From: Acidovorax sp. CF316
Lineage (GTDB): Bacteria; Pseudomonadota; Gammaproteobacteria; Burkholderiales; Burkholderiaceae_C
Length of the DNA: 64,000 nt
Assembly: GCF_000276605.1 (NCBI RefSeq)
Contig: NZ_AKJX01000093.1
Span: forward strand, 1 to 64,000
Direction of reading: 5' to 3'
Part shown: positions 7,612-16,092 of the stretch, in pieces
Numbering within the stretch: the stretch's first letter is position 1
How the letters are laid out: the number at the start of each line of letters is the position of its first letter
The notes under the pieces: generated by a model
What the model saw: only the letters and a program-made list of their open reading frames with translations
Told to the model about the DNA's origin: nothing
Database searches by the model: none
Made by a program: the position numbers and the translations under genes

Positions 7612-8552
7612 GTTGTTTTCTCGGCCTTTCGCAATGTGTAGCCAATACGGGGGAAGTGCACGTGCAGCAGGCCCGCGCGCGGGTCGGTGCGGCGCAGGGT
7701 GTAGCGGGTGCGGGTGGCGGCGATCAGCTCGCCCTCCGTGGGCTCGGTGCCGAAGCTCTCGGCGGCAATCGTCACCAGGCTGCCCAGGGCAATGCCATGG
7801 TCGTCCTGGAAGACGTCGTCGGCCAGGGGCAGCGGGTCCAGGCCGGCGGCCACGGTGATGGCGTCTTCGGAACTGAGCTTGTCCATGCGGCCATGGCCCA
7901 GGGCCGCCACGCGGTCCATCCATTCGAGCACGGCGGGCGTGGCGCTGAAGATGTCGGCCATCACCGGAACGCACTGGCGCGTGAACCACAGCGGGTGGTA
8001 GGCGGCGAAGTCGGCCAGGCAGGGCTCGGCGCCGAACAGGAAGTCATGCTCCTCGGCCATGTGCGCGATGCGGCGCAGGTAGGAGCGGTAGGCCGCCGTG
8101 GCATCGGCCGAACGCAGGCGGTGCATGCCGGCGCTCATCTCGCGGCGGTCCTCGCCAAAGGCCTGGGCGGCACCCGGCGGCAGGTTGGCGAACATGACCG
8201 CCGCACCCTTGGGCTGCAGGTTGTAGGCCATGGCGGCCCAGAACAGAGTGGTGTCGGCCCACTGCGCGAACACGCGCGCCACGCCCTTCAAGTGCGGCGG
8301 GTAGAGCACGGGCTCGGGCTGCACATGCTCGAGCACGTCGCAGATCAGGGCCGAGTCGCAGTAGATGTCGGCGCCGATCTGCAGGAACGGCGTCTTGCGG
8401 TAGCCGCCCGTGAGGGCCACCACATCGGGCTTGGGAGCGATGCTGGGGATGATCACCGACTTCCAGGCCAGTTGCTTGTAGCCCAGTGCCAGGCGGATCT
8501 TTTCCGAGAACGGGGACGAGGGGTAATGGTGCAGGATCAGGGAGGTGGTCAT
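7608..8552 (-). CDS. Glutathione S-transferase family protein with C-terminal extension
   Basis: A 314-residue protein. The N-terminal thioredoxin fold (about 4-80) begins LILHHYPSSPFSEKIRLALG and has the cis-Pro region YRKTPFLQIG and then the YCDSALICDVLE segment, as in GST domains. An all-helical GST C-domain follows (about 95-215). Roughly 90 further residues (225-314) form an extra domain not found in short GSTs, ending in basic KAEKTT. It overlaps the downstream SDR gene by ATGA and follows the AidB-like gene by 40 bp. Whether it conjugates glutathione or acts as an isomerase or dehalogenase is not visible. Confidence 0.88.
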   Translation of the reverse strand: MTTSLILHHYPSSPFSEKIRLALGYKQLAWKSVIIPSIAPKPDVVALTGGYRKTPFLQIGADIYCDSALICDVLEHVQPEPVLYPPHLKGVARVFAQWADTTLFWAAMAYNLQPKGAAVMFANLPPGAAQAFGEDRREMSAGMHRLRSADATAAYRSYLRRIAHMAEEHDFLFGAEPCLADFAAYHPLWFTRQCVPVMADIFSATPAVLEWMDRVAALGHGRMDKLSSEDAITVAAGLDPLPLADDVFQDDHGIALGSLVTIAAESFGTEPTEGELIAATRTRYTLRRTDPRAGLLHVHFPRIGYTLRKAEKTT

Positions 8553-8592
8553 CAGGTGCTCTCCGGCAAGACTGTGTTGGTGGGGGTGCCGC

Positions 8593-10278
8593 TCATGCAG
8601 GCAGTGCGCGGTCCAGCAAGGCGTCGAAATCCACGCCCGCGCCCAGCGTGCCGAAACTGTAGCCCCAGTCGCCGCCCAGGCGCGAGTCGCAGAAGGCGCC
8701 GAACACGCTGGCCGGTGCGCTCTTGTACAGCAGCGCGGCCTGCACGGCCAGGGCCACGTCCTGCGCCAGGCGCCGGGCCTCGGCCTCGGTGGTCATGGCG
8801 TCCACGCGCAGCGGCAGTGCGCTGGCCATGCGGTCCAGCGCCGCATGGGCACCGCGTGCCGGGGCCAGTTCGTCGGCCAGTGCGGCCGCGGTGTCGGCGC
8901 GGCGCACGGCGCGCAGCAGGTCCAGCGCCATGATGTTGCCCGCGCCTTCCCAGATGGAGTTGAGCGGCATCTCGCGGTAGATGCGGGCCATGGTGCCCTC
9001 GCCGCCCTCCTCCACATAGCCGTTGCCGCCCAGGCATTCCATGGCCTCCTGCGCGAACGCGCTGCCGCGCTTGCAGATCCAGAACTTGGCCACGGGCGTG
9101 AGCAGGCGCGCCATCACGGCCTCATGGGGGCTGCCGTCCTTGTTGTCGAAGGCGCTGGCCAGGCGGATGGCCAGGGCCGTGGCGGCCTCGCTCTCCAGCG
9201 CCAGGTCGGCCAGCACGTTGCGCATCAGCGGCTGCTCGATGAGCTTCTTGCCGAAGGCCATGCGCTGGCGCGTGTGCTGCAGCGCCAGCGACAGCGCCTG
9301 GCGCATGAGGCCGCTGGTGCCCAGCGCGCAGTCCAGGCGCGTCATGGTGCCCATCTCGAGGATCTGGGCCACGCCGCGCCCCTCCTCGCCCACGCGCCAG
9401 GCCAGGGCGTCGACGAACTCGACTTCGGAGCTCGCGTTGGCGTGGTTGCCCAGCTTGTCCTTCAGGCGCTGGATGCGGATGGCGTTGAGGCTGCCGTTGT
9501 CACCTTCCGATGGCAGCACGCGCGGCAGGAAGAAACAGGTGAGCCCGCCCGGCGCCTGGGCCAGCACCAGGAAGGCATCGCACATGGGGGCCGAGAAGAA
9601 CCATTTGTGGCCCGTGAGCCGGTAGCGCGCGCCCCAGGCGTCGCTGCCATCAGCCACGGCCTGGGTGGTGTTGGCGCGCACGTCCGAGCCGCCCTGCTTC
9701 TCGGTCATGCCCATGCCCATGGTGAGCGCAGACTTCTGCGAGAACAGCGCCAGGCGCGGGTCGTAGCGGGTGCTGGCCAGGCCGGCGCTCCAGTCGGCCC
9801 ACACGGCGGGGTTGCCGCGCAGCGCTGGCGTCACGGCATAGCTCATGGAGACGGGGCACAGCACCGAGGGCTCGGTCTCGGTGAAGAGCATGAAGCCGGC
9901 CGCGCGCTCCAGGTGCGCATGGGTCGCCCTCGCGTCCGTGCGCGACCAGGGCGTGGCATGCAGGCCGTGGCGCAGCGCGGCGCCGATCAGGGCGTGGTAG
10001 CTCGGGTGGAACTCCACCGCATCGGTGCGGCGGCCCACGCGGTCGTGCGTGTGCAGCTCGGGCTTGTGGGTGTTGGCCAGGCGCGCATGCTCCTGCATGG
10101 CGGCCGAGCCCATCTCGGCGCCCAGGGCCGTGAGGCCGCTCCTGTCCAGGCCCGGCGCATGCAGGGCCACGGCGTCCTGCAGCGGCCGGTTGCTGGTGAA
10201 CAGGTTCACATCCGAGAGCGGCGCGCTCTGGTTGAAGACCGTGTGCGTGGCCGATACCGTCGAAGACAGAGAGGTCAT
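8593..10278 (-). CDS. aidB: AidB-like acyl-CoA dehydrogenase
   Basis: A 561-residue FAD-dependent acyl-CoA dehydrogenase of the AidB subgroup. It starts at ATG 10276-10278, overlapping the stop of elaA. Diagnostic AidB features are present: THTVFNQSAPL near the N-terminus, GMGMTEKQGGSDVRANT, YRLTGHKWFFSAPMCDAFLV, the RLKDKLGNHANASSEVEF segment and the active-site region MPLNSIWEGAGNIMALD. AidB of E. coli is induced with the adaptive response to alkylation and binds DNA through a C-terminal helical domain; isovaleryl-CoA dehydrogenase activity has also been reported. Here it lies in a lipid-catabolic operon that also carries ogt and a GST gene, so both a metabolic and a protective role are possible. 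Confidence 0.93.
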   Translation of the reverse strand: MTSLSSTVSATHTVFNQSAPLSDVNLFTSNRPLQDAVALHAPGLDRSGLTALGAEMGSAAMQEHARLANTHKPELHTHDRVGRRTDAVEFHPSYHALIGAALRHGLHATPWSRTDARATHAHLERAAGFMLFTETEPSVLCPVSMSYAVTPALRGNPAVWADWSAGLASTRYDPRLALFSQKSALTMGMGMTEKQGGSDVRANTTQAVADGSDAWGARYRLTGHKWFFSAPMCDAFLVLAQAPGGLTCFFLPRVLPSEGDNGSLNAIRIQRLKDKLGNHANASSEVEFVDALAWRVGEEGRGVAQILEMGTMTRLDCALGTSGLMRQALSLALQHTRQRMAFGKKLIEQPLMRNVLADLALESEAATALAIRLASAFDNKDGSPHEAVMARLLTPVAKFWICKRGSAFAQEAMECLGGNGYVEEGGEGTMARIYREMPLNSIWEGAGNIMALDLLRAVRRADTAAALADELAPARGAHAALDRMASALPLRVDAMTTEAEARRLAQDVALAVQAALLYKSAPASVFGAFCDSRLGGDWGYSFGTLGAGVDFDALLDRALPA

Positions 10279-10733
10279 GGGGAACTCCACAGCATTTCGA
10301 TATGGGGGATGTCGTCCTCGAGGTACTCGTCCGACACCACCACGAAACCAAGGCTGCCATAAAAGCGCTGCAGGTGCGCCTGGGCGCTGATGCGCACACC
10401 GCAGCCCGGCCACACCTGGCGGCAGCGCGCCAGCCCTTCTTGCATCAACAGGCGCCCCGTGCCATCGCCACGCGCCTCCTTGGCGGTGACCACGCGGCCG
10501 ATGGAGGGCTCGGGGTAGTTCACGCCCGGGTCCACCACGCGCAGGCAGGCCTGCAGCGCACCGGCACCATCGTAGCCCAGCAGGTGCCAGGATTGCTTGT
10601 CGGCCCCGTCCGGGTCCTGGTAGGGCCCCTGCTCCAGGATGAAGACCTTGCAGCGCAGCGCCAGCGTGTCGTGCAGGGCATGCACGCCGAGGTCATCGAA
10701 GCGGGCCCAGGTCCAGTGCAGGTTCAACGCCAT
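10275..10733 (-). CDS. elaA: ElaA-type GNAT N-acetyltransferase
   Basis: A 152-residue protein. The ATG at 10731-10733 is chosen so that the product begins ALNLHWTWARFDDLGVHALH. The ElaA signature follows: LALRCKVFILEQGPYQDPDGADKQ at about 22-45, with LLGYDG next. The acetyl-CoA loop appears as RVVTAKEARGDGTGRLLMQE at about 85-104. The fold is a compact GNAT domain without extra parts. The acceptor substrate of ElaA proteins is not well defined. It is translationally coupled to aidB downstream (ATGA overlap) and lies 16 bp behind the MDR oxidoreductase gene, so it is part of the same transcript. Confidence 0.9.
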   Translation of the reverse strand: MALNLHWTWARFDDLGVHALHDTLALRCKVFILEQGPYQDPDGADKQSWHLLGYDGAGALQACLRVVDPGVNYPEPSIGRVVTAKEARGDGTGRLLMQEGLARCRQVWPGCGVRISAQAHLQRFYGSLGFVVVSDEYLEDDIPHIEMLWSSP

Positions 10734-10749
10734 GTGCGGGTGCGCTCCT

Positions 10750-11766
10750 TCAGATGAGTTTGACCAGTTGCTTGCCGAAATTCTTGCCCTTGAGCAGGCC
10801 GAGGAAGGCCTCGGGCGCGGCGGCGATGCCTTCTGCAACGGTCTCGCGCGGGCGCAGCTTGCCGGTGCCCACCAGGGTGCCCAGTTCCTTCAGCGCCTCG
10901 GGCCAGACTTCCATGTGCTCGCTGACGATGAAGCCTTCGATCTTCATGCGGTTGATCAGCATCAGCGCGGGGTTGGCCATGGGCAGGGGCTGGCCATCGT
11001 AGCCGGCGATCATGCCGCACAAGGCCACGCGGCTGAAGGCGTTCATGCGCAGCATCACGGCGTCCATGATCCAGCCGCCCACGTTCTCGAAGTAGCCGTC
11101 GATGCCCTTCGGGCAGGCTTCCTTCAAGGCCTTGGACATGGCCTTCACGTCGCTGTGCTCCTTGTAGTCGATGCAGGCGTCGAAGCCCAGTTCCTCGACC
11201 GCATAGCGGCACTTGTCGGCACCGCCGGCAATGCCCACGGCGCGGCAGCCGCGCGCCTTGGCCAGTGCAGCAAAGGCGCTGCCCACGGCGCCCGTGGCGG
11301 CGCTCACCACCACGGTGTCGCCTTCCTTGGGGGCGATGATCTTCACCAGGCCGTACCAGGCCGTAACGCCGGGCATGCCCACCGCGCCCAGGTAGTGCGA
11401 CAGCGGCACATGCGTGGTGTCCACCTTGCGCAATGCACCGGGCGTGTTGGCGTCGACCACGCTGTACTCCTGCCAGCCACCCATGCCCACGACCTTGTCG
11501 CCGACGGCGTACTTGGGGTTCTGGCTCTCGGCCACCTCGCCCACGGTGCCGCCGATCATGACCTCACCGAGGCCTTGCGATGCCGCATAGCTCTTGCTCT
11601 CGTTCATGCGGCCGCGCATGTACGGGTCCAGGCTCAGGAAATGGTGGCGCACCAGCACCTGGCCGTCCTGCAGCGCGGGCGTGTCGCTGGCGACGAGCTT
11701 GAAGTTGCCGGCCACGGCCTCGCCCTGTGGGCGGTTGTCGAGCACGATCTGTTGGTTGCGGGCCAT
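10750..11766 (-). CDS. NADP-dependent MDR-family oxidoreductase (CurA/prostaglandin-reductase type)
   Basis: A 338-residue zinc-independent medium-chain reductase. The ATG at 11764-11766 has a GGAG-type site upstream. Family marks are RNQQIVLDNRPQGE at the N-terminus, SLDPYMRGRMNE (about 52-63), GAVGMPGVTAWYGL, the nucleotide motif SAATGAVGSAFAALAKARG (about 155-173), and C-terminal YDGQPLP and IEGFIVSEHM. Homologues reduce the C=C bond of alpha,beta-unsaturated ketones or aldehydes with NADPH. It is followed after 16 bp by elaA and preceded after 61 bp by a thioesterase gene in the same orientation. A detoxification or lipid-related function fits the neighbourhood but is inferred. Confidence 0.92.
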   Translation of the reverse strand: MARNQQIVLDNRPQGEAVAGNFKLVASDTPALQDGQVLVRHHFLSLDPYMRGRMNESKSYAASQGLGEVMIGGTVGEVAESQNPKYAVGDKVVGMGGWQEYSVVDANTPGALRKVDTTHVPLSHYLGAVGMPGVTAWYGLVKIIAPKEGDTVVVSAATGAVGSAFAALAKARGCRAVGIAGGADKCRYAVEELGFDACIDYKEHSDVKAMSKALKEACPKGIDGYFENVGGWIMDAVMLRMNAFSRVALCGMIAGYDGQPLPMANPALMLINRMKIEGFIVSEHMEVWPEALKELGTLVGTGKLRPRETVAEGIAAAPEAFLGLLKGKNFGKQLVKLI

Positions 11767-11827
11767 GGGGAACTCCTGGGAAAACAAGGGGGGTTGGTGG
11801 AGCGGCCATCGGGCCGTCCGGAAAAGC

Positions 11828-12256
11828 TCAGTCGCTGGAGATCGACTTCAGCGGCTGGCCGGTGGCCGGGTCTACCGCCCGGCGCACGTATTTGAAGGTG
11901 CCTGTCGCATGGCTGCACAGGCGGCCCTCGGCGTCATAGACCGAGGCCTCGGTGAAGGCCATCGAGGCCGTGCGGTGCAGCAGGCGGCCCTTGGCCACCA
12001 GCGGGCCGCGCGCGGCCTGCATGAAGCTGGTCTTCATCTCGATGGTGACCACGCCGTGGTCCGGCGTCTCGCTGCGCGCCGCGGTGGCCATGGTCACATC
12101 CAGCAAGGTCATGGTGGCGCCGCCATGCGTGACCTCGAAGGAATTGAGGTGCTCGGGCGCCGCCTCGTAGTGCAGCTCCGACTCGCCCTGCTGCATGCGG
12201 TGCAGCGTGAAGCCCAGGTGGCTGACAAAAGGAATGGGAACACCGAAATTCAGCAC
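11828..12256 (-). CDS. PaaI-family hotdog-fold thioesterase
   Basis: A 142-residue hotdog thioesterase. No suitable ATG exists. GTG at 12254-12256 is chosen because GGAG lies 6 bases upstream and the resulting product (start MLNFGVPIPFVSHLGFTL) has normal length. The core carries the family pattern NSFEVTHGGATMTLLDVTMA, with the helix-capping HGG and a catalytic-type Asp, then VTIEMKTSFMQAARGPLVAKG. The enzyme should hydrolyse acyl-CoA thioesters, possibly aryl-CoA or medium-chain. It lies between an SDR gene and the MDR reductase gene in the same orientation; a GC-rich hairpin precedes it. Confidence 0.9.
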   Translation of the reverse strand: MLNFGVPIPFVSHLGFTLHRMQQGESELHYEAAPEHLNSFEVTHGGATMTLLDVTMATAARSETPDHGVVTIEMKTSFMQAARGPLVAKGRLLHRTASMAFTEASVYDAEGRLCSHATGTFKYVRRAVDPATGQPLKSISSD

Positions 12257-12319
12257 AGGCAACTCCAGAATACAAAGGGAAAGACTGCAAGCATAGACCC
12301 TGCCGCCCCCCTGAATGGC

Positions 12320-12348
12320 AGGCCCGCGCGCCATGGGCGCGCAGGCCT
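12320..12348 (-). other. GC-rich hairpin between SDR and thioesterase genes
   Basis: The sequence contains the inverted repeat GCGCGCC (12326-12332) and GGCGCGC (12336-12342), flanked by AGGC and GGCCT arms that can extend the stem. It lies in the 101-bp gap downstream of the SDR stop. There is no T-tract on either strand, so it may be an mRNA-stabilising or weak termination structure rather than an intrinsic terminator. Confidence 0.4.
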
Positions 12349-12357
12349 TGAACGGCC

Positions 12358-13152
12358 TCAGCCGCCCGTGACGATGCTGACGCCGCCGTCCACCGCCAGC
12401 CACTGGCCGGTGATGTGCTTGCCGGCGTCCGACGCGTACAGCGCGCACAGGCCCTTCAGGTCCTCGTCGTCGCCCAGGCGGCCCAGCGGCGCGTGGGCGG
12501 CCAGGGCCTCCTCGCCCATGGCCTTCAGGGTGCCCACCGTCATCTTGCTCGGGAAGAAGCCCGGGCAGATGGCGTTCACGCGGATGTTGTACTGGCCCCA
12601 TTCGGCGGCCAGCGCACGCGTGAAGTTGATCACCGCGCCCTTGGAGGTGTTGTAAGCAATGGTGTTCATGCCCTTGGGGTTGCCGCCCAGGCCGGCGATG
12701 GACGCCACGTTGATGATGCTGCCGCTGCGCCGGCCGATCATGCTGTGCTTGGCGATGTGCTGCGACAGGATGAAGTAGCCGCGCACGTTGAGGTTCATGA
12801 CCTTGTCCCAGGCTTCCACGGGGTGGTCTTCGGCGGGCGCGCCCCAGGCGGCGCCGGCGTTGTTGAGCAGGATGTCGACATGGCCCAGGCGCGCCAGGGC
12901 TTCCTCGCCCAGGCGGCGGATGTCGGCCTCGTTGGCGCAATCGGCGGCGATCCACTGGGCGTCGATGCCGGCAGCCTTCAATTCGGCGGCGGCCTCTTCC
13001 AGGTCGGACGCCTTGCGCGAGCTCAGCAGCACCTTGGCGCCGGCCTCGCCCAGCGCCTGTGCCAGTTGCAGGCCCAGGCCGCGCGAACCGCCGGTCACCA
13101 GGGCGGTCTTGCCGGACAGGTCGAACAGTTGTTGGATGGTGCGGGTGGTCAT
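12358..13152 (-). CDS. SDR-family NAD(P)-dependent oxidoreductase
   Basis: A 264-residue classical SDR. It starts at ATG 13150-13152. LFDLSGKTALVTGGSRGLG contains the nucleotide-binding TGGSRGLG at about 17-24. NNAGAAWG is at about 95, the active-site Ser lies in INVASIAGLG, and YNTSKGAVINFTRALAAEW supplies Tyr-x-x-x-Lys. The C-terminus GQWLAVDGGVSIVTGG is the usual SDR end. It resembles 3-oxoacyl-ACP or gluconate 5-dehydrogenase-type SDRs, but the substrate cannot be read from sequence. The upstream gene is a small membrane protein 124 bp away; the downstream gene is the thioesterase. Confidence 0.92.
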   Translation of the reverse strand: MTTRTIQQLFDLSGKTALVTGGSRGLGLQLAQALGEAGAKVLLSSRKASDLEEAAAELKAAGIDAQWIAADCANEADIRRLGEEALARLGHVDILLNNAGAAWGAPAEDHPVEAWDKVMNLNVRGYFILSQHIAKHSMIGRRSGSIINVASIAGLGGNPKGMNTIAYNTSKGAVINFTRALAAEWGQYNIRVNAICPGFFPSKMTVGTLKAMGEEALAAHAPLGRLGDDEDLKGLCALYASDAGKHITGQWLAVDGGVSIVTGG

Positions 13153-13276
13153 GTCGTCGTCTCCTTGAGTTTGTCGTCGGTGGGTGCGCAGGGCATGGTT
13201 GCCATGCGCTCTGAAAAACGGGGCAGCGCAGGAATTGTGCGGCGCAACCAAGGTGCGCCGTGTCGCCTGTGCGATT

Positions 13277-13480
13277 TCAGGCGCTGGACTTCAGGCGCGA
13301 GCGCACGCCGATCAGCACCACGCCCACGGCCGCCAGCACGCCGCCGGCAGCCGACAGCGCCCAGCCCAGCGCCTCGTCGGCACGGGCCGTGGCAAGGCCC
13401 AGCACCAGCGTGAGCAGGCCGCCGTAGATCAGCGCCCAGATGAGCTGGTGCATGCGCTCCAGTGTCTGCGGTGCGGCCAT
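13277..13480 (-). CDS. Small two-helix membrane protein, unknown function
   Basis: A 67-residue protein beginning MAAPQTLERMHQLIWALIYG. Two hydrophobic helices are evident, at about residues 12-32 (LIWALIYGGLLTLVLGLATA) and 38-60 (LGWALSAAGGVLAAVGVVLI), with a basic C-terminus (RSRLKSS). The TGATG junction with the upstream acyl-CoA dehydrogenase gene (one-base overlap) indicates translational coupling, which supports it as a real gene despite its size. No family was recognised. It could be an accessory membrane partner of the beta-oxidation enzymes. Confidence 0.75.
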   Translation of the reverse strand: MAAPQTLERMHQLIWALIYGGLLTLVLGLATARADEALGWALSAAGGVLAAVGVVLIGVRSRLKSSA

Positions 13481-15342
13481 CAGAAGGCGTCCTCGGGGAA
13501 TACTGCGCAGGTCGCGTCGCGGGTGCTGACGACCTGCAGCCAGGCGCCGATCTTGGGCAGCTCGTAGTGGAAGAAAAAGCGCATGGCCCCCATTCTGCCC
13601 ACACCCGCGGGCTGCGCCAGCGCCGGGTCGGCCTGCAACGTGGCCAGGGCCACGTCCAGCCAGACCCAGGCCAGCACCGTGTGGCCGAAGGCCTGCATGT
13701 AGGGCACGGCGTTGGCCAGTGCATCGGTGGGCTGGCCCGTGGACCAGGCGGCTTTGGTGGCGGCTCCCACCTGCTGCAGTGCGCTGCCCAGGGCATTGGC
13801 ATGCGCGGCCAGCGCAGGCACCTGGATGGCGCGTTCGATGGTGGCGTTGATGCGCGCCGCCAGCAGTTGCAGGCCGCGGCCGTTTTCCATCAGCACCTTG
13901 CGGCCCAGCAGGTCCATGGCCTGGATGCCGTGCGTGCCTTCGTGGATCATGTTCAGGCGGTTGTCGCGCCAGTACTGCTCCACCGGGAAGTCGCGCGTGT
14001 AGCCATAGCCACCGTGGATCTGGATGGCCAGGCTGTTGGCCTCCAGGCACCACTCGCTGGGCCAGCTCTTGGCGATGGGAGTGAGCACTTCCAGCAGCAG
14101 GCGCGCCTCGTCGGCCGCGGCGGAATCGCCCGTGGCCTGCTCGTCCACCAGGCGCGCGCAGAACAGGTTGAGCGCGAGCGCGCCCTCGCCGTAGGACTTT
14201 TGCGCCAGCAGCATGCGCTTGACGTCGGCATGCTCGATGATGCGCACCTGCGGCTGCGCCACGTCCTTGACCACGGCGGCAGCGGCGGCATCCTTGTCCT
14301 TGGGGTTCTGCACCGGGCGGCCCTGCGGGCGGTTCTTCGCGTAGTCGAGGCTCGCGTAGTAGCCCGCCAGGCCGAGCACGGTGGCCGCCATGCCGATGCC
14401 GATGCGCGCCTCGTTCATCATGTGGAACATGCAGTGCAGGCCCTTGCCGGCCTGGCCTACCAGGTAGCCCACGGCACCGGCCTCGCCATCGACCGGGTAC
14501 TTGCCCTCGCCGAAGTTGAGCAAGGTGTTGGTCGTGCCGCGCCAGCCGAGCTTGTGGTTCAGGCCCGCCAGCGCCACGTCGTTGCGCACGCCGGTCAGGT
14601 TGCCATCGGTGTCCACCAGCTTCTTGGGCACGATGAACAGCGAGATGCCGCGGGTGCCGGGCACCAGCTTGCCATCGGGCCCGGGGATCTTGGCCAGCAC
14701 CAGGTGGATGATGTTCTCGGTGAGCTCGTGCTCGCCGGCCGAGATCCACATCTTGTTGCCCTTGAGGCGGTAGCGCGGCCCCAGCGGGTCGCTCTCGAAA
14801 CCTGCGCCATCGGGCACGGCGCGCGTGGCCACGTCGCTCAGGCTGGAGCCGGCCTGTGGCTCCGACAGGCACATGGTGCCCGAGAAGCGGCCCGAGAATT
14901 CGTTGAGCGCGAACACGGTCTTCTGCGCCTCGGTGCCATGCACCATGAGCAGGTTGGCATTGCCCACCGTGAGCAGGCCCGAGCCCATGCTGATGGACGC
15001 CAGGCCGAAGAAACTGTTGGCCGCAGCCTCCACCGTGTAGGGCAGTTGCATGCCGCCGATGTCGTAGTCCTGCGCGGCGCTGAGCATGCCCGAGGCCGCA
15101 TAGGCCTTCTGCGCATCGTGCGTGCACTGGGGCAGCGTGACCTTCTCGCCGTCGAAATGCGGTTCCTGCGTGTCGACCGTGCGGTTGAACGGCGCGTACT
15201 TCTCTCGCGCGATGCGCTCGCAGGTGTCGAGCACGGCGTCGAAGGTGTCGCGCGAATGGTCGGCAAAGCGCTCGCGCTCGGGCAGGGCCTGGGCCTCGAG
15301 CCACTGGTAGAGAAGGAATTCGACGGTGGGGCGGTAGCTCAT
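13480..15342 (-). CDS. Acyl-CoA dehydrogenase with long C-terminal domain
   Basis: A 620-residue FAD enzyme, longer than classical (about 380) acyl-CoA dehydrogenases and like the FadE-type group with an extra C-terminal helical domain. It starts at ATG 15340-15342 (MSYRPTVEFLLYQWLEAQAL). FAD and substrate motifs include TMCLSEPQAGSSLSDV (about 155-170) and KMWISAGEHEL. The active-site region MIHEGTHGIQAMDLLGRK supplies the Glu base. The C-terminal 130 residues are helical (acyl-CoA dehydrogenase C-terminal domain). It carries out the first step of beta-oxidation. Next in the same orientation is the small membrane protein gene; the thiolase and FadB-type genes lie further upstream. Confidence 0.94.
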   Translation of the reverse strand: MSYRPTVEFLLYQWLEAQALPERERFADHSRDTFDAVLDTCERIAREKYAPFNRTVDTQEPHFDGEKVTLPQCTHDAQKAYAASGMLSAAQDYDIGGMQLPYTVEAAANSFFGLASISMGSGLLTVGNANLLMVHGTEAQKTVFALNEFSGRFSGTMCLSEPQAGSSLSDVATRAVPDGAGFESDPLGPRYRLKGNKMWISAGEHELTENIIHLVLAKIPGPDGKLVPGTRGISLFIVPKKLVDTDGNLTGVRNDVALAGLNHKLGWRGTTNTLLNFGEGKYPVDGEAGAVGYLVGQAGKGLHCMFHMMNEARIGIGMAATVLGLAGYYASLDYAKNRPQGRPVQNPKDKDAAAAAVVKDVAQPQVRIIEHADVKRMLLAQKSYGEGALALNLFCARLVDEQATGDSAAADEARLLLEVLTPIAKSWPSEWCLEANSLAIQIHGGYGYTRDFPVEQYWRDNRLNMIHEGTHGIQAMDLLGRKVLMENGRGLQLLAARINATIERAIQVPALAAHANALGSALQQVGAATKAAWSTGQPTDALANAVPYMQAFGHTVLAWVWLDVALATLQADPALAQPAGVGRMGAMRFFFHYELPKIGAWLQVVSTRDATCAVFPEDAF

Positions 15343-15439
15343 GTGTGAAAACCCTGGAGAAAACGCGCGCACAGCGCAGGGATGGGCCACCGGACCGCAC
15401 CGCCGCCGCGCGGGGCGGCGGTCACATGCCTGGCGGCGA

Positions 15440-15916
15440 CTATTTCTTGTGGTTCAGGACGACTTCGGAAAAGCACCAGTAGTCCATGTCGTCATTGGGG
15501 TTCTGCTGGCAGTTGTTCTCGCCGATCTGCAGGCGCCGCGCACCGGCCGGCAGGCTGGCGAACTGGACCTTCAGGGTCTTGCGCTTGCCGGGACGGATCT
15601 GGTCCATGCCGTTCTCGCACGACATCAGGCCCGTGCTGCTTTCCTGCTTCAGCACCTTGCCGCTGTCCAGGTCCTTGAGCATGAATGCTTCCGGCTTGTG
15701 GCTGGGCTGGGCGCAGGCCTCGACGATGTCCCGCTTGCTGCTGTTGCGCAGCACGATGGTCACCGTGGTGCGCTCGGGCGTGATGGCCACCTCCTGCAGG
15801 ATGGTGTCGGGGTCATCGGCCAGCGGCTGGTTGAGCCGGTAGCTCTGCGCATGGGCGACAGTGCCCACAGTGGATACGACCAGGATGGCCAGGGCTGCGC
15901 AAACCTTCGTGAACAT
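15440..15916 (-). CDS. Exported hypothetical protein
   Basis: A 158-residue protein with a strong signal peptide (TKVCAALAILVVSTVGTVAHA, cleavage before QSYRLNQ near residue 24). The mature domain looks mostly beta: VAITPERTTVTIVLRNSSKR, LKDLDSGKVLKQESS and IRPGKRKTLKVQFASLP. Four mature cysteines (ACAQP, SCENG, NNCQQ, WCFSE) could form two disulfides in the periplasm. No family was recognised. It sits alone between the acyl-CoA dehydrogenase and thiolase genes, behind a 12-bp perfect hairpin, with GAGAGATCC upstream of its ATG. Confidence 0.82.
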   Translation of the reverse strand: MFTKVCAALAILVVSTVGTVAHAQSYRLNQPLADDPDTILQEVAITPERTTVTIVLRNSSKRDIVEACAQPSHKPEAFMLKDLDSGKVLKQESSTGLMSCENGMDQIRPGKRKTLKVQFASLPAGARRLQIGENNCQQNPNDDMDYWCFSEVVLNHKK

Positions 15917-15990
15917 GGATGGATCTCTCTTGATGGAATGGTGATTGTTGTAGGCCTGGGGCAGCGCACAGCCATGGCCACACGCCGCCT

Positions 15991-16020
15991 GCAGACCGGC
16001 CGCTGAAACGGCCGGTCTGC
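15991..16020 (-). terminator. Strong hairpin downstream of the thiolase gene
   Basis: GCAGACCGGCCG (15991-16002) and CGGCCGGTCTGC (16009-16020) form a perfect 12-bp stem around the loop CTGAAA. It lies 72 bp past the thiolase stop and upstream of the exported-protein gene. No U-tract follows on either strand, so it may terminate weakly or protect the 3' end of the thiolase mRNA. Confidence 0.55.
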
Positions 16021-16092
16021 ATTGTCCCCAAACCCGGTGTGAGCAAACGTAAGCGCCGTAACGCCTGCGCGCCCACCCTCACCAGGCATCCA

